Source: Cherax quadricarinatus
Lineage: Eukaryota; Arthropoda; Malacostraca; Decapoda; Parastacidae
Direction: 5' to 3'
Assembly (NCBI RefSeq): GCF_038502225.1
Contig: NC_091368.1
Coordinates: 22,227,082-22,291,081, forward strand
DNA: 64,000 nt
Part shown: piece by piece, positions 55,636 to 64,000 of the stretch
Numbering within the stretch: the stretch's first letter is position 1
Layout: each line of letters opens with the position of its first letter
The notes under the pieces: generated by a model
Database searches by the model: none
What the model saw: only the letters and a program-made list of their open reading frames with translations
What the model was told of the DNA's origin: nothing
Program-made: the position numbers and the translations under genes

Positions 55636-55935
55636 AGGCAGTTCTCACAGAGGTGGGGTGGGATGAGTTGGCGATGAGGCACAGGGATTACTGGAAATTA
55701 AATACGAGGTTTTTAATGGGCGAAGAAGTGGTTGTGGGTTTTGATGAATGGTGGGAGGCAAATAAATATGGGAGGTTGTGATGGGGGATTGGTGTGTTGG
55801 TGGGATCAGGTGGCGAAACTTGCCATCCATAAATTTTTTGTGGGGGAAGCCAAAAGTCCCAGTACCATGAAACATGAGTTAATGAAGTATTATGAGACTA
55901 GATTGCGGCAATATCATAGAGAAGGGGTGACAACC
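55636..55935 (+). pseudogene. older Tx1-like LINE, right part
   Basis: Resumes at SDHQAVLTEVGWDELAMRHR and YWKLNTRFLMGEE, matching SDHRAVVAEV and GYWKLNTSVLGDEE of the younger copy, then decays in shifted frames (WWDQVAKLAIHKFFV corresponding to WWDGVAKERIKQYYV). Ends at about 55935 where the tandem tRNA-like repeats begin. Confidence 0.85.
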
Positions 55936-55941
55936 AGATTA

Positions 55942-56469
55942 GTGAGATTAGTGTTTGTGGATATTTCGCCTGTTCTGCGAATTCTTAACATTGTAAAAAT
56001 CTCTTGTGGGTCGATGCACGCAGGGTATAAGATGAAAACCTGAAAGCTACCTGTCTGAATGTTAGCTGCCTTGGACCAAACGTCTAACATAAGCTGGGTG
56101 CCAAGGTATTGGACTAATGTAGTATGGTGGTAGAGCACTGCATACCTTGCTCCAAGGTTTGCAGGTTCAAGTCTCCTTTGGCCTGAGATTAGTGTTTGTG
56201 AATATTTTGCCTGTTCTGCAAATTCTAAACATTGTAAAAATATCTTGTGGGTTGGTGCATGCAGGGGATGAGATGAAAAGCTAAAAGCCACCTGTCTGAA
56301 TGCTGGCTGCCTTGGACCAAATCGTCTAGCATTAGCTGGGCACCAAGATATTGGACCGGTGTGGTATGGTGATAGAGCACTGTATACCTTGTTCCAAGGT
56401 TTGTAGCTTCGAGTCTCCTTTGGACTGATATTAGTGTTTGTGAAAATTTTGCCTGTTCTGCGAATTCTA

Positions 56470-56472
<3 letters not shown>
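55942..56472 (+). repeat. tandem about 245-bp repeat containing tRNA-like segment
   Basis: Two full units and a partial third, each starting TTAGTGTTTGTGRATATTTYGCC-like sequence. Each full unit holds a pol-III-promoter-like stretch: GTATGGTGGTAGAGCACTGC (box A) and CAGGTTCAAGTCTCC (box B), second unit slightly diverged. Likely a tandemly duplicated tRNA-derived SINE. The third partial unit ends in the (TA)n array. Confidence 0.75.
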
Positions 56473-56550
<78 letters not shown>

Positions 56551-57369
56551 TGGTCCCTCACTTTTCGTAGTTCTCGGCAATCGTAAATTTCGCCAATCAT
56601 AGGGGTATTTTCATATAAACATGGACTCGCTTTTCATAGGTTGACTCGCGAATAGTAGTTCGTCCGGGACACGTACGCACGGTGTGAGCCGGGGTGGCCT
56701 CCCTACCCAGCCAGTCTGGCATTGTTTACCAGTGAGTGAAGTTCCCCTCAAGTGCTCCTACGAAATATTTCATAATATTCCACTCATTTTAGTGCTTGCA
56801 ATTACTAAATAAACTACCATGGCTCCAAAGAAAGCTCCTAGTGCCAAGCCTGTGGTAAAGAAGGTGAGAAATATGTACAGTGACAAAGTCTTCGCCATTT
56901 TCGGGAAGTGTTAAAGAGATGCCAGAAACAGAGCTCTCTCCACAGTTACTTTGCGAGACAGGACTAGAGTGACTCTCAAGGTGGTCCTAGTGGCATTAAG
57001 AAACAGAGAAGAGAAGCAACCCCAGAGAAGCAATTGGTACCTGAGGAGTTGCTGGAAGGGGATTTCCCTTCCAAACTGTAAACAATCCAATCTCTCTCCT
57101 CCTCCAGTCTCCCATACACTAAGAAGAATCTCCAATAAAGGTAAGTGTTATGCTGTTAATGTTTCATTCATCATTTCCCATTGTATTGTTTATGTACTAT
57201 ATGTATATTTCATGGAAAATTATTTTTTTTTGTTTTAATACTTCTGGGTGTCAGGAACGGATTAATTGTATTTACATTATTTCTTATGGGGAAAATTGAT
57301 TCGCAAATCGTAAATTTCGTTTATAGTAACGGCTCCAGGAATGGATTAATTACGAAAAACGAGGGACCA

Positions 57370-57442
<73 letters not shown>
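56473..57442. repeat. (TA)n array split by a Tigger insertion
   Basis: Pure TA at 56473-56547 and 57373-57442 on either side of the DNA transposon derivative. Tigger/pogo elements target TA, so insertion into an existing TA array is expected. Confidence 0.95.
56548..57372 (+). mobile_element. Tigger/pogo-like non-autonomous DNA transposon
   Basis: 825 bp with terminal inverted repeats: CAGTGGTCCCTC...TTTTCGTA at the left, its reverse complement at the right (three mismatches in about 25). Flanked by TA. It keeps the start of a Tigger-type transposase (ATG at 56819: MAPKKAPSAKPVVKKVRNMY) and, after an internal deletion, its end (HFREVLKRC then KKQRREATPE in another frame). It lacks the DDE core, so it could move only with a transposase supplied from elsewhere. 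Confidence 0.88.
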
Positions 57443-57445
<3 letters not shown>

Positions 57446-58490
57446 AGTAAAGCAACGCATATTGCTTTACCTGCTTTTCTGTCTTCGTGTTTGGCTTCCA
57501 GTGAATTAGTCAAGAAGATAGTTCCCGAACGCTTGAGAGAAGTGGTAGGAGCTCAAGACCCCAGGTTTACTGAAGCAGTGATTCGGAGGGACACCCTTAC
57601 AGACTCCTCCAGTAGAACAGCTCCTCCCAAACAGCACAAACAGTCCCACTGGGACAAACCGATCATGGAAAAAATCGCCAACACAATGCTCTCCAATGCT
57701 TCAGGAAAGGACAAAGCTCGTCTCCTGGCAGTGAAGGCACCACACTCAGGAGAATTCCTGTTAGCTGTTTCCAATTCCTCCCTGGGCACCCGTCTCGACC
57801 CGCAGGCCATTCGGATTGGTGTTGCTCATCGCCTAGCCGCCCCCATCCTCACCGAACATAGGTGTATTTGCGGCAGGGCGACAGCTGATCAATTCGGACT
57901 TCATGGTCTCGTGTGTCACACAGCAGAAGGGAAGTATGCCAGACATGAGGAGGTCAATGACATCATAAAGAGAAGCCTCGCCACAGCCGGTTGCCCAGCT
58001 CAATGGGAACCCCAAATACAGAGGTCTGATGGAAGTCCGAAGCATCCTGATGGAGCCACTATGCTGCCCTGGAAGGATGGAAAGCAGATTGCCTGGGACT
58101 ACACCTGGAAGGGGGTGGAGCTGCCAGCCACAGGGAGACCCATAAGATCCGAAAATATGAAGACCTTTCCCCTGGCTATTACTTCATTCCAATAGGGTCG
58201 GAGACCCTTGGAGCAAGGGGCAAGTGTGCTCTAAAGTTCCTCAAAAAACTGGGTGAAAAGCTCATCATAGAAACCAAGGACCACAGGGCGTCCAGCTTCC
58301 TCTTTCAGAAACTCAGTGCTGCGATCTAGAGAGGAAATGCCTGCAGCATTCTGGGCACGCGGCCCACCGCAAGGGAGCTGGACGAAGTATTCGAGATGTA
58401 GCTCTGAGTTACCTATGCTGTTTTACTTTCTGTTGTATTTTTGTGAATGTTTGGCCAATGTATTTTGTCTTTAAATAAAACATACTTGAA
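57443..58490 (+). pseudogene. C-terminal zinc/restriction-like nuclease part of a retroelement
   Basis: A 250-codon open frame (57443-58195). Residues about 85-130 form a helical region; about 140-170 a Cys/His cluster (CICGRATADQFGLHGLVC then ARHEEVNDI); about 200-220 a PDGATMLPWKDG...AWDYT stretch that fits the PD...D core of restriction-like endonucleases in R2-type LINEs. A deletion after WDYT shifts the frame; the C-terminus follows in another frame (YYFIPIGSETLGARGK, FLKKLGEKLI, a stop, ELDEVFEM) to 58400, then AATAAA at about 58478. RT is absent. The nuclease assignment is by motif only. Confidence 0.6.
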
Positions 58491-59694
58491 ATATAGGGGA
58501 TGGTAGAAGAAAATTCTCAAAAAGCTTCAGGGAGAACCTTGAGTTTTCCCTGAAGCAAGTTTAATTTTTTCTCTTAGGATAAGGGTCCCTAAGACAGTTC
58601 CAGAGGTGGAGTGGAGAAATTTTCTCCAGGAGGGGGGTATCAGCCCCCTTCAGCCCCTTTCAGCCCCTTTCAGCCCTGAGGGGCCCAGCCCTCTCAGAAG
58701 GGGCAAGCGTCTTGTTTACTGCTACAGTGAGTAATTGATCACAGATGCCGTACGAGTATGCGACGTGGTCAAGTGACCGCTGCTCCTTGCAGTCCAGTGT
58801 TGCAGAGTGTATTTTAATAAGAGACAGTACATCTCTTACTTTAGCAGGACAATTAAGGAAAATCCTGCTCCCACTTTGTTACCATAGTAAAGATAGTGGA
58901 CATTGTTGTCTATGCTTAAGACAGCAAGAATCAAACATTCTGCTTTGCTTCATCGAGGAAGTGGCAAGGAAGCAAAAGTACTAGGTCAGCTTTTCCTTTG
59001 TGCAAGGGGAGTAACGGCTTGGGGTGCTGTGGCGTCTTCAGATTACTTTTGACTCTACTGAGAGTGACACTGACGCCAGGATAACCAATAAAGAACGATC
59101 TGTGCGTTAGTGTGAACAAAGTATCTCATAAAACACAATAAACACTTAAGAGAAGTGTGATCAGCTTCTTTAGTGATAAGATTGTGAACAATAAAGACAA
59201 ATCTTGTGGAACATAGTGTACCAGTGTGCGTTTTCCTAGACTATGGAAGACGTGGACATCCAAGGACACTTCAGCTTCTATCAAGTCACCGATACCTGTC
59301 GAAGGTGTGAAGAACACCATAGCTCACTCTACAAGAGCAAGGTAGGTTACGAATTTCTTGTAGTACGGGGGACTGCGCAGTTCTTGGGCCGCAAGGAGTT
59401 TGTAATCAACCTATAGTCGGCAGTTAGGTGCGGTCTTTTGAGTCCACACAAGTAAGTTTGCCAGCCATCAGTGAATGAAATATGCTGACATAACACCCCC
59501 TAGGGGTAATTTATAATCTTACAAATTATAAATGTTTACAGCCCGTTGAGAGATGACTTCGATAGCTTCTCAAGACCTCGTCTGCAGGGGCGGCTGTGCA
59601 GGCGATGAGTTGTCTTTCTAAGTACAAACTCTTTAAACTTAACTGGTAATGCCATTTCTCAACAGGTGGTACCTCCCTATATTATATATGTATG

Positions 59695-59698
<4 letters not shown>
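58491..59698. other. unassigned region with hairpin and a short candidate exon
   Basis: Holds a 14-bp near-perfect hairpin (GCTTCAGGGAGAAC / GTTTTCCCTGAAGC, 58524-58556), a run of CAGCCCCTTT repeats near 58640-58680, and a short open frame from ATG at 59244 (MEDVDIQGHFSFYQVTDTCR, then CEEHHSSLYKSK) that meets an AAGGTAGGT splice-donor-like site at about 59341. Whether this is an exon, an LTR leader or chance is open. Confidence 0.35.

Positions 59699-59755
<57 letters not shown>
59699..59755. repeat. (TA)n microsatellite
   Basis: Pure TA run at the end of the minus-strand tRNA-like SINE. Confidence 0.95.
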
Positions 59756-59756
<1 letters not shown>

Positions 59757-59757
<1 letters not shown>

Positions 59758-59873
59758 CCAAACTGAAGGGGCAGGCCAGTTTTCGATCACATGACACATT
59801 GTCCTGCCTCAAGAGACAACACAATGTACATGGCACCTAATCCACTCAGCTATGAATCCTACAAAGATCGTGC
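59757..59873 (-). mobile_element. tRNA-like SINE, minus copy
   Basis: Minus strand: GATCTTTGTAGGATTCATAG, then CTGAGTGGATTAGGTGCCAT (box A-like), a GTGATCGAAAACTGG box-B-like segment and a CAGTTTGGTAAT end leading into (TA)n. Same family as 60030-60130. Confidence 0.65.
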
Positions 59874-60029
59874 ACCCAGCAGAGCTAGGTGTTTTTCATG
59901 CTCCCAGGACACTCTTGGCACTGGTATTTTCAAGGATTAATTTCAGTCTCCTCCTGCCTCTGCAAGCAGTCTATATAGCAATGATACCACAAAACAAGTA
60001 GCACTGAAACATTTACCAAACTGTGGAGT

Positions 60030-60130
60030 ACGTGATCTTTGTAGGATAGATGGCTGAGTGGATAAGGTGACATGTACATAGTGTCGAGGGATCCAACCTT
60101 GCCTGCTGCAGTTTGGTAAATGATTCAAAA
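60030..60130 (+). mobile_element. tRNA-like SINE, plus copy
   Basis: GATCTTTGTAGGATAGATGG, then CTGAGTGGATAAGGTGACAT, a degraded box B (GAGGGATCCAACCTTG) and CAGTTTGGTAAATG. Oriented opposite to the 59757-59873 copy. Confidence 0.65.
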
Positions 60131-60159
60131 CCATTTGTATCAATGTTTCAGTGATTATA

Positions 60160-60366
60160 CATATATATGTAGTAGGTTGGTAGACAGCAACCACCCAGGG
60201 AGGTACTACCGTCCTGCCAGGTGAGTGTAAAACTGAAGCCTGTAAATGTTTTACACGATGGTAGGATTGCTGGTGTCTTTTTTTTCTGTCTCATACACAT
60301 GCAAGATTTCAGGTACGTCTTGCTACTTCTACTTACACTTAGGTCACACCACACATACATGTACAA

Positions 60367-60439
<73 letters not shown>
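60160..60439 (+). repeat. probable RTE-like LINE 5' region with (TA)n
   Basis: GTAGGTTGGTAGACAGCAAC onwards, then ATACACATGCAAGATTTCAG and a (TA)n run (60369-60439) joined to the known 5' UTR of the RTE-like family. Part of this segment is repeated downstream (60575-60650), so it probably belongs to the same element. Confidence 0.55.
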
Positions 60440-60442
<3 letters not shown>

Positions 60443-62335
60443 CCCTTTGGGTTTTCTTCTATTTTCTTTCTAGTTCTTGTTCTTGTTTATTTCCTCTTAC
60501 CTCCATGGGGAAGCGAAACAGAATTCTTCCTCTTGCCAAATGCATTGCTCGCCTCTTTTCTTTTTTAGCTCATAAACACGCAAGAAAACAGTATGTCTTG
60601 CTAACTCTGCTGATACTTAGGTTACACTACATATACATGTACGTGTATATGATGTAAACTATGAATGTCACAAGAGGCGACTAGACTGCAGGGAGCCATG
60701 GGCTATTAACCCCTTTTCCTGAATAAATTACTAAAAATAGAAAAACTTTATAAAACTTGGATGTTTAAATGTGCATGGATGTAGTGCAGATGATAAGGAA
60801 GAGGTGCTTGTCAGTGCTATTAATGTAAAGAATATGGATATCTTAGCTCTAAGCAAAACAAAATTGAAGAGGTTAGTGGAGTTTCAGTAGGGAGAAATAA
60901 ATGGGATTAGGTGAGGAGTATCTGAGAAAGTTAGAGTTAAGGAAGGTGTTGCAATAATGTTGAAAGAACAGTTATGGAAGAGGGAATATGAGTGCATAAA
61001 TTCAAGGATTGCATGCATTAAAATATGAGTTGGCTGCACAAAGTGAGTTATAGTAAGAGTTTATGCACCTGAGGAAGAAAGGAGTGTAGAGGAGAGAGAA
61101 AGAAAGATCGTGGGAGATGTTAAGGGAGCGTTTGCGAAGTTTTGGACCAAGTGTGAGAATAGTTGTGGTGGGGAACATGAATGGTTAAGTAGGAGAACTG
61201 GTTAATGGGGTTGTGGTAGGTAACTTTGGGGTGAAATGTGAATGATAATAGGGAGCCTTTGACTGAACTTTGAACAGAATTGGGTTTGGTAACAGGTATT
61301 ACATAATTTAAGAAACAAAGGATAAATAAGTACGTATAAGATATGATACAGGGTGCATGATATAGGGTGCAATGAGAGTAACTTGCTGGACTACGTATTG
61401 GTAGAGAAAAGACTGATGGGTAGACTTCAGGATGTACATGTTTATAAAAGGGCAACAGATATATCAAATCATTATTTAGTTGCAGCTACAGTGAGAGTAA
61501 AAGGTAAATGAGATACAAGGAAAATAACATCAGCAAGTAAGAGAAAGGCGAAGGTTAATAAATTAAAGGAAGAGGCAGTTAGGGTAAGATATAAACAACT
61601 ATTTGAAGAAAGATATGCTAGTGAGAGTATAGGCACTGAATTTGAAGAGGTATTGGATGAATTTAAAAATGTAGTGTTAGACTGTTCAGCAGAAGTGTGT
61701 GGTTTCAGGGAAGTGGGAGTGGAAGGGAAGAAGAGCGATTGGTGGAATGGTGAGGTAAAGAGAGAAAAAGTTAGCATATGAGAAGTTTTGGCAAAGCAGA
61801 AGTGATACTAGGAGGAAGGAGTACATGGAGAGGAAAAAAAAAAGCTTAAGACTATCAAATGAATGTAAAAGGAGAGGAAATGAGAGAGTGGGTGAGAAGC
61901 TATTAAGGAATTTTCCTGAGAATAAGAAAAAGTTTTGAAGTGAGAGTAATAGGTTAAGAAAGCCTAGGGAATGAATGGATTTGACAGTTAAAAATAGGAG
62001 AGGAGAGTTATTAGATGGAAAGTTGGAAAAATCGCGAAAATAGAGGGATATTTTGAAGAAGTGAAAATGATGATGAAGATAGGGAAGCTGCGATTTTGTG
62101 CAATGGGCAGGGAGGCATAACATCTCGTAGGAGTGAGGAAGATCCAGTGTGAGTGTGGGGGAGGTGTGTGAGGCAGTGGGTAAAATGAAAAGGGTAAAGT
62201 GGTTGGGATTGATGGGATAACAACAGAAAAGTTGAAAGCAGGCAGGGATTTAGTTTTGGAAAGTTTGGTGCTTTTATTTAATTAATATATAAAAAAGGGC
62301 ATGGTACCTACAGACTGGCAGAGAGCACGTGGAAA
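60440..62335 (+). mobile_element. RTE-like LINE, decayed copy
   Basis: Shares its 5' UTR with the 10860 copy (CCATGGGGAAGCGAAACAGA; GAGGCGACTAGACTGCAGGG). The endonuclease and linker regions are collinear with the intact copy but carry many stops and indels (for example GGGGAACATGAATGGTTAAG where the intact copy encodes VVGDLNAK). It ends within the approach to RT block 1 (ACAGACTGGCAGAGAGCACG at about 62330), so the catalytic RT is absent. Confidence 0.9.
60740..62335 (+). pseudogene. RTE-like endonuclease/RT pseudogene
   Basis: Protein pieces aligned to the 11-14 kb frame: an LDVXMCMDVVQMI-type start corresponding to LGCLNVRG, ALSKTKLKRLVEFQ, VYAPEEERSVEERE, LLDYVLVEKRLMGRLQDVHV, TDISNHYLVAATVRVKG (the catalytic His region now reads SNH instead of SDH), RKPRE and NRRGELLDG. 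Frequent frame changes and stops. No function remains. Confidence 0.85.
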
Positions 62336-62690
62336 ATTCTGGATTTTCCTAAACTCAGCGTGTGTAAATTTTAATAATACAATAACTGTGTAATAAAATA
62401 TAATGCTGATTTGACCCTTTCGAGAAATTTCGAGTTAGGGTGGTGTAGAACAGCTGCTGAATGATGCCGGAAGGGAGACACCATTTTTTATTGTAGTGGG
62501 AAATTCTGCTAATAGTCCAGCGTCTTCTGAGCCAAATTGGGAGGTTTTGGCCTGAATTTGTAATTAGGAACCAGTGTTAATGATCCCTGCTGATAAACTG
62601 AGACAAAAAATTTGCCAGACCTAAAGAAATATGTGTGGATGGTGGAAGATAAGGGATACAAACATCACTCACAGGGAAGTGCACTATTAA
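62336..62690. other. unassigned sequence
   Basis: Nothing recognised. Confidence 0.5.
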
Positions 62691-62694
62691 TCAG

Positions 62695-62850
62695 AGATAA
62701 GATAAGATTTCGTTCGGATTTTTAACCCCAGAGGGTTAGCCACCCACTATAACCCAAGAAAGTCAATGCGTCATCAAGGACTGTCTAACTTATTTCCATT
62801 GGGGTCCTCAATCTTGTTCCCCCAGAATGCGACCCTGTCATGTAGGGGGG
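62695..62850 (-). mobile_element. SINE-associated 3' body fragment
   Basis: The + strand reads GATAAGATAAGATTTCGTTC, then GGTTAGCCACCCACTATAAC and TTGTTCCCCCAGAATGCGAC. The final CAGAATGCGACCC resembles the CAGGATGCGACCC of the tRNA-derived SINE (about 2160), so this may be the tail region of a related SINE in minus orientation with a (GATAA)n end. Confidence 0.5.
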
Positions 62851-63073
62851 TAATGATTGAATAGGATATAAGTGGGGAATATGGGAGTAGGGGATTATGT
62901 AGGCAGGGGAGAGGCAGGCGAGGTGGTAGGAGTGAGATGATTAGCGGAGGTAGGTAGGTAATGACAGGTCAGTGGTGACCACCACGACACTCTCATTAAC
63001 TCTACACTACTCACTAACATATGCCTCGCCCATTCTTCACTCATATATAAACATAATAAAAGAATAAATAACG

Positions 63074-63651
63074 GTGGGCAGTGAATATTACTATTCTACT
63101 CAAACACAGTTTATTATTAAGTCTTTGTACAATAATATATTTGGGAACAGGAGAACATTAATGTGGTTTAGATAAATGGGGTGGTATACATAAGCAGTGA
63201 GACAGGGAACACAATCAACTTGACCAAAATGAATGTAACTTACAATATAGTTCAGAGGGCAGTTCATCACAGGAACTAAGCCACAGGTCCCAAGACCTAC
63301 ACAGCACGAGTACTGCGCCAAGCCAGTACTCTGCCCAATGCCTCCAACAGTCTCCTCCAGAGACTTCAGCAGCCTTCTCCCGAGCCCTGCACCCCAGCAG
63401 CAGCTCCGCTCGAAGTCTCTGCTCAGGAGCTCTGCACCCCAGCAGCAGCTCTGCTCCAATCTCTTGATCATGCTCTTCCTTGGGCTTTTATGGTGGTCCA
63501 AGCACCCTCCACAACCACGTGTACGACCTGACGCCTAGGTCTGACGCCGTCAAGAACAAAAGACCTCAGACGTGGGCGTGGCTACAGACGTTTGCCAAGG
63601 CAAGGTGTGACCATATAATTGGTTAAATTAGGTCTCCCCAGAGACCTCACA
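63074..63651 (-). mobile_element. candidate solo LTR
   Basis: On the minus strand it begins TGTGAGGTCTCTGGGGAGAC, has CCAATTATATGG (possible TATA) about 25 bases in, and near its other end AATAATAAACTG (possible polyadenylation signal). No second copy or flanking duplication is visible, so this is weak. It contains a diverged repeat of CTGCACCCCAGCAGCAGCTC at about 63390 and 63431. Confidence 0.3.
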
Positions 63652-63667
63652 AGCCCAGCTGAACTAC

Positions 63668-63830
63668 ATCACAACCCACACCAGTCGACTAACACCCAGG
63701 TACCTATTTGCTGCTAGGTGAACAGGACAACAGGTATAAGGAAACGTGTCGAAATGTTTCCACCCGCCGGGAATCGAACCCAGGCTCTCCGTGTGTGAAG
63801 CAGGAGCTTTAACTACCAGGCCACCAGCCA
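63668..63830 (-). mobile_element. tRNA-derived SINE head
   Basis: Minus strand: GGTTCGATTCCCGGCGGGTG (box B) preceded by GTTAAAGCTCCTGCTTCACA, and the body GTGTTAGTCGACTGGTGTGG shared with the SINE at 2030-2330. The box-A side runs into short CACCAGGTCACCAGG direct repeats (63813-63845). Confidence 0.8.
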
Positions 63831-64000
63831 CCAGGTCACCAGGTCACCAGGCCAGTGTAGGGTCTAGGTGTCAGGCAGGTGTTGTGGTGTGATCCATCTG
63901 CAGTAGTTAAGTGGTAAGTGGTAATACGAATTTCTTTTGTGTACCTAGCAAGCCTGTCTAATCATATACAGTCCACATTGCTTTATAAGTTATCTTGTTT

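Overview
This is a eukaryotic, repeat-saturated window with no cellular gene that I can support. Every long reading frame belongs to a retrotransposon or DNA transposon. The mix points to an arthropod, most likely a decapod crustacean: several CR1/L2-like LINE families, an RTE-like LINE, Tx1-clade LINEs, Ty3/gypsy and BEL/Pao LTR elements, a Penelope-like fragment, Tigger/pogo derivatives, tRNA-derived SINEs, and long (TA)n, (CA)n and (TC)n arrays. The species cannot be fixed from the sequence. One assembly gap of 100 N lies at 41575-41674.

Family labels used below are local. Family A: CR1/L2-like LINE (3140-6640 and 16455-18139, + strand). Family B: CR1/L2-like LINE whose 3' end carries an 11-bp repeat (read on + as TTTACCTGGAG); five copies, all sharing the 3' end (about 533-592, 5253-5596, 39643-39737, 42066-45209, 52968-53981). 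Family C: CR1 with an SGNH/GDSL esterase ORF1 (7500-10850 +; 39957 down to 30092 on -, split by an LTR element; 40560-41574 +). Family D: Tx1-like LINE (47380-48446 plus 55623-55935 as an old + copy; 48447-55622 as a younger - copy).

Layout. 0-3 kb: LINE scraps, microsatellite, a 155-bp long hairpin, a SINE. 3-6.6 kb: family A interrupted by a family B 3' fragment. 7.5-14.1 kb: family C followed directly by an RTE-like LINE with a 968-codon open frame. 14-22 kb: mostly non-coding with 22-bp, 29-bp and 24-bp tandem repeats and a second family A copy. 21.8-24.2 kb: Penelope fragment, SINE, RTE 3' fragment, and a pseudogene of an unclassified amplified protein family. 24.6-27.1 kb: a non-coding LTR-flanked element. 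27.3-30.1 kb: a decayed I-like LINE with RNase H. 30.1-40 kb: family C copy with a 6.6-kb Ty3/gypsy element inside it. 40-46.3 kb: family C copy, gap, then a BEL/Pao element split by a near full-length family B. 47.4-55.9 kb: Tx1 inside Tx1, the inner one also split by family B. 55.9-60 kb: tandem tRNA-like repeats, a Tigger derivative, a LINE C-terminus with restriction-like nuclease features, tRNA-like SINEs. 60.4-62.3 kb: decayed RTE copy. 62.7-64 kb: SINE pieces and a possible solo LTR.

The most notable observations are: (1) the gypsy element has integrase upstream of reverse transcriptase, the order of the Gmr1 group; (2) the inner Tx1 is bounded by a 13-bp target-site duplication and is nearly intact, with frame breaks only in G/C homopolymers; (3) a long fold-back hairpin at 1392-1546; (4) an unclassified amplified protein family at 23050-24228. 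Element order of insertion can be read directly from the nesting.
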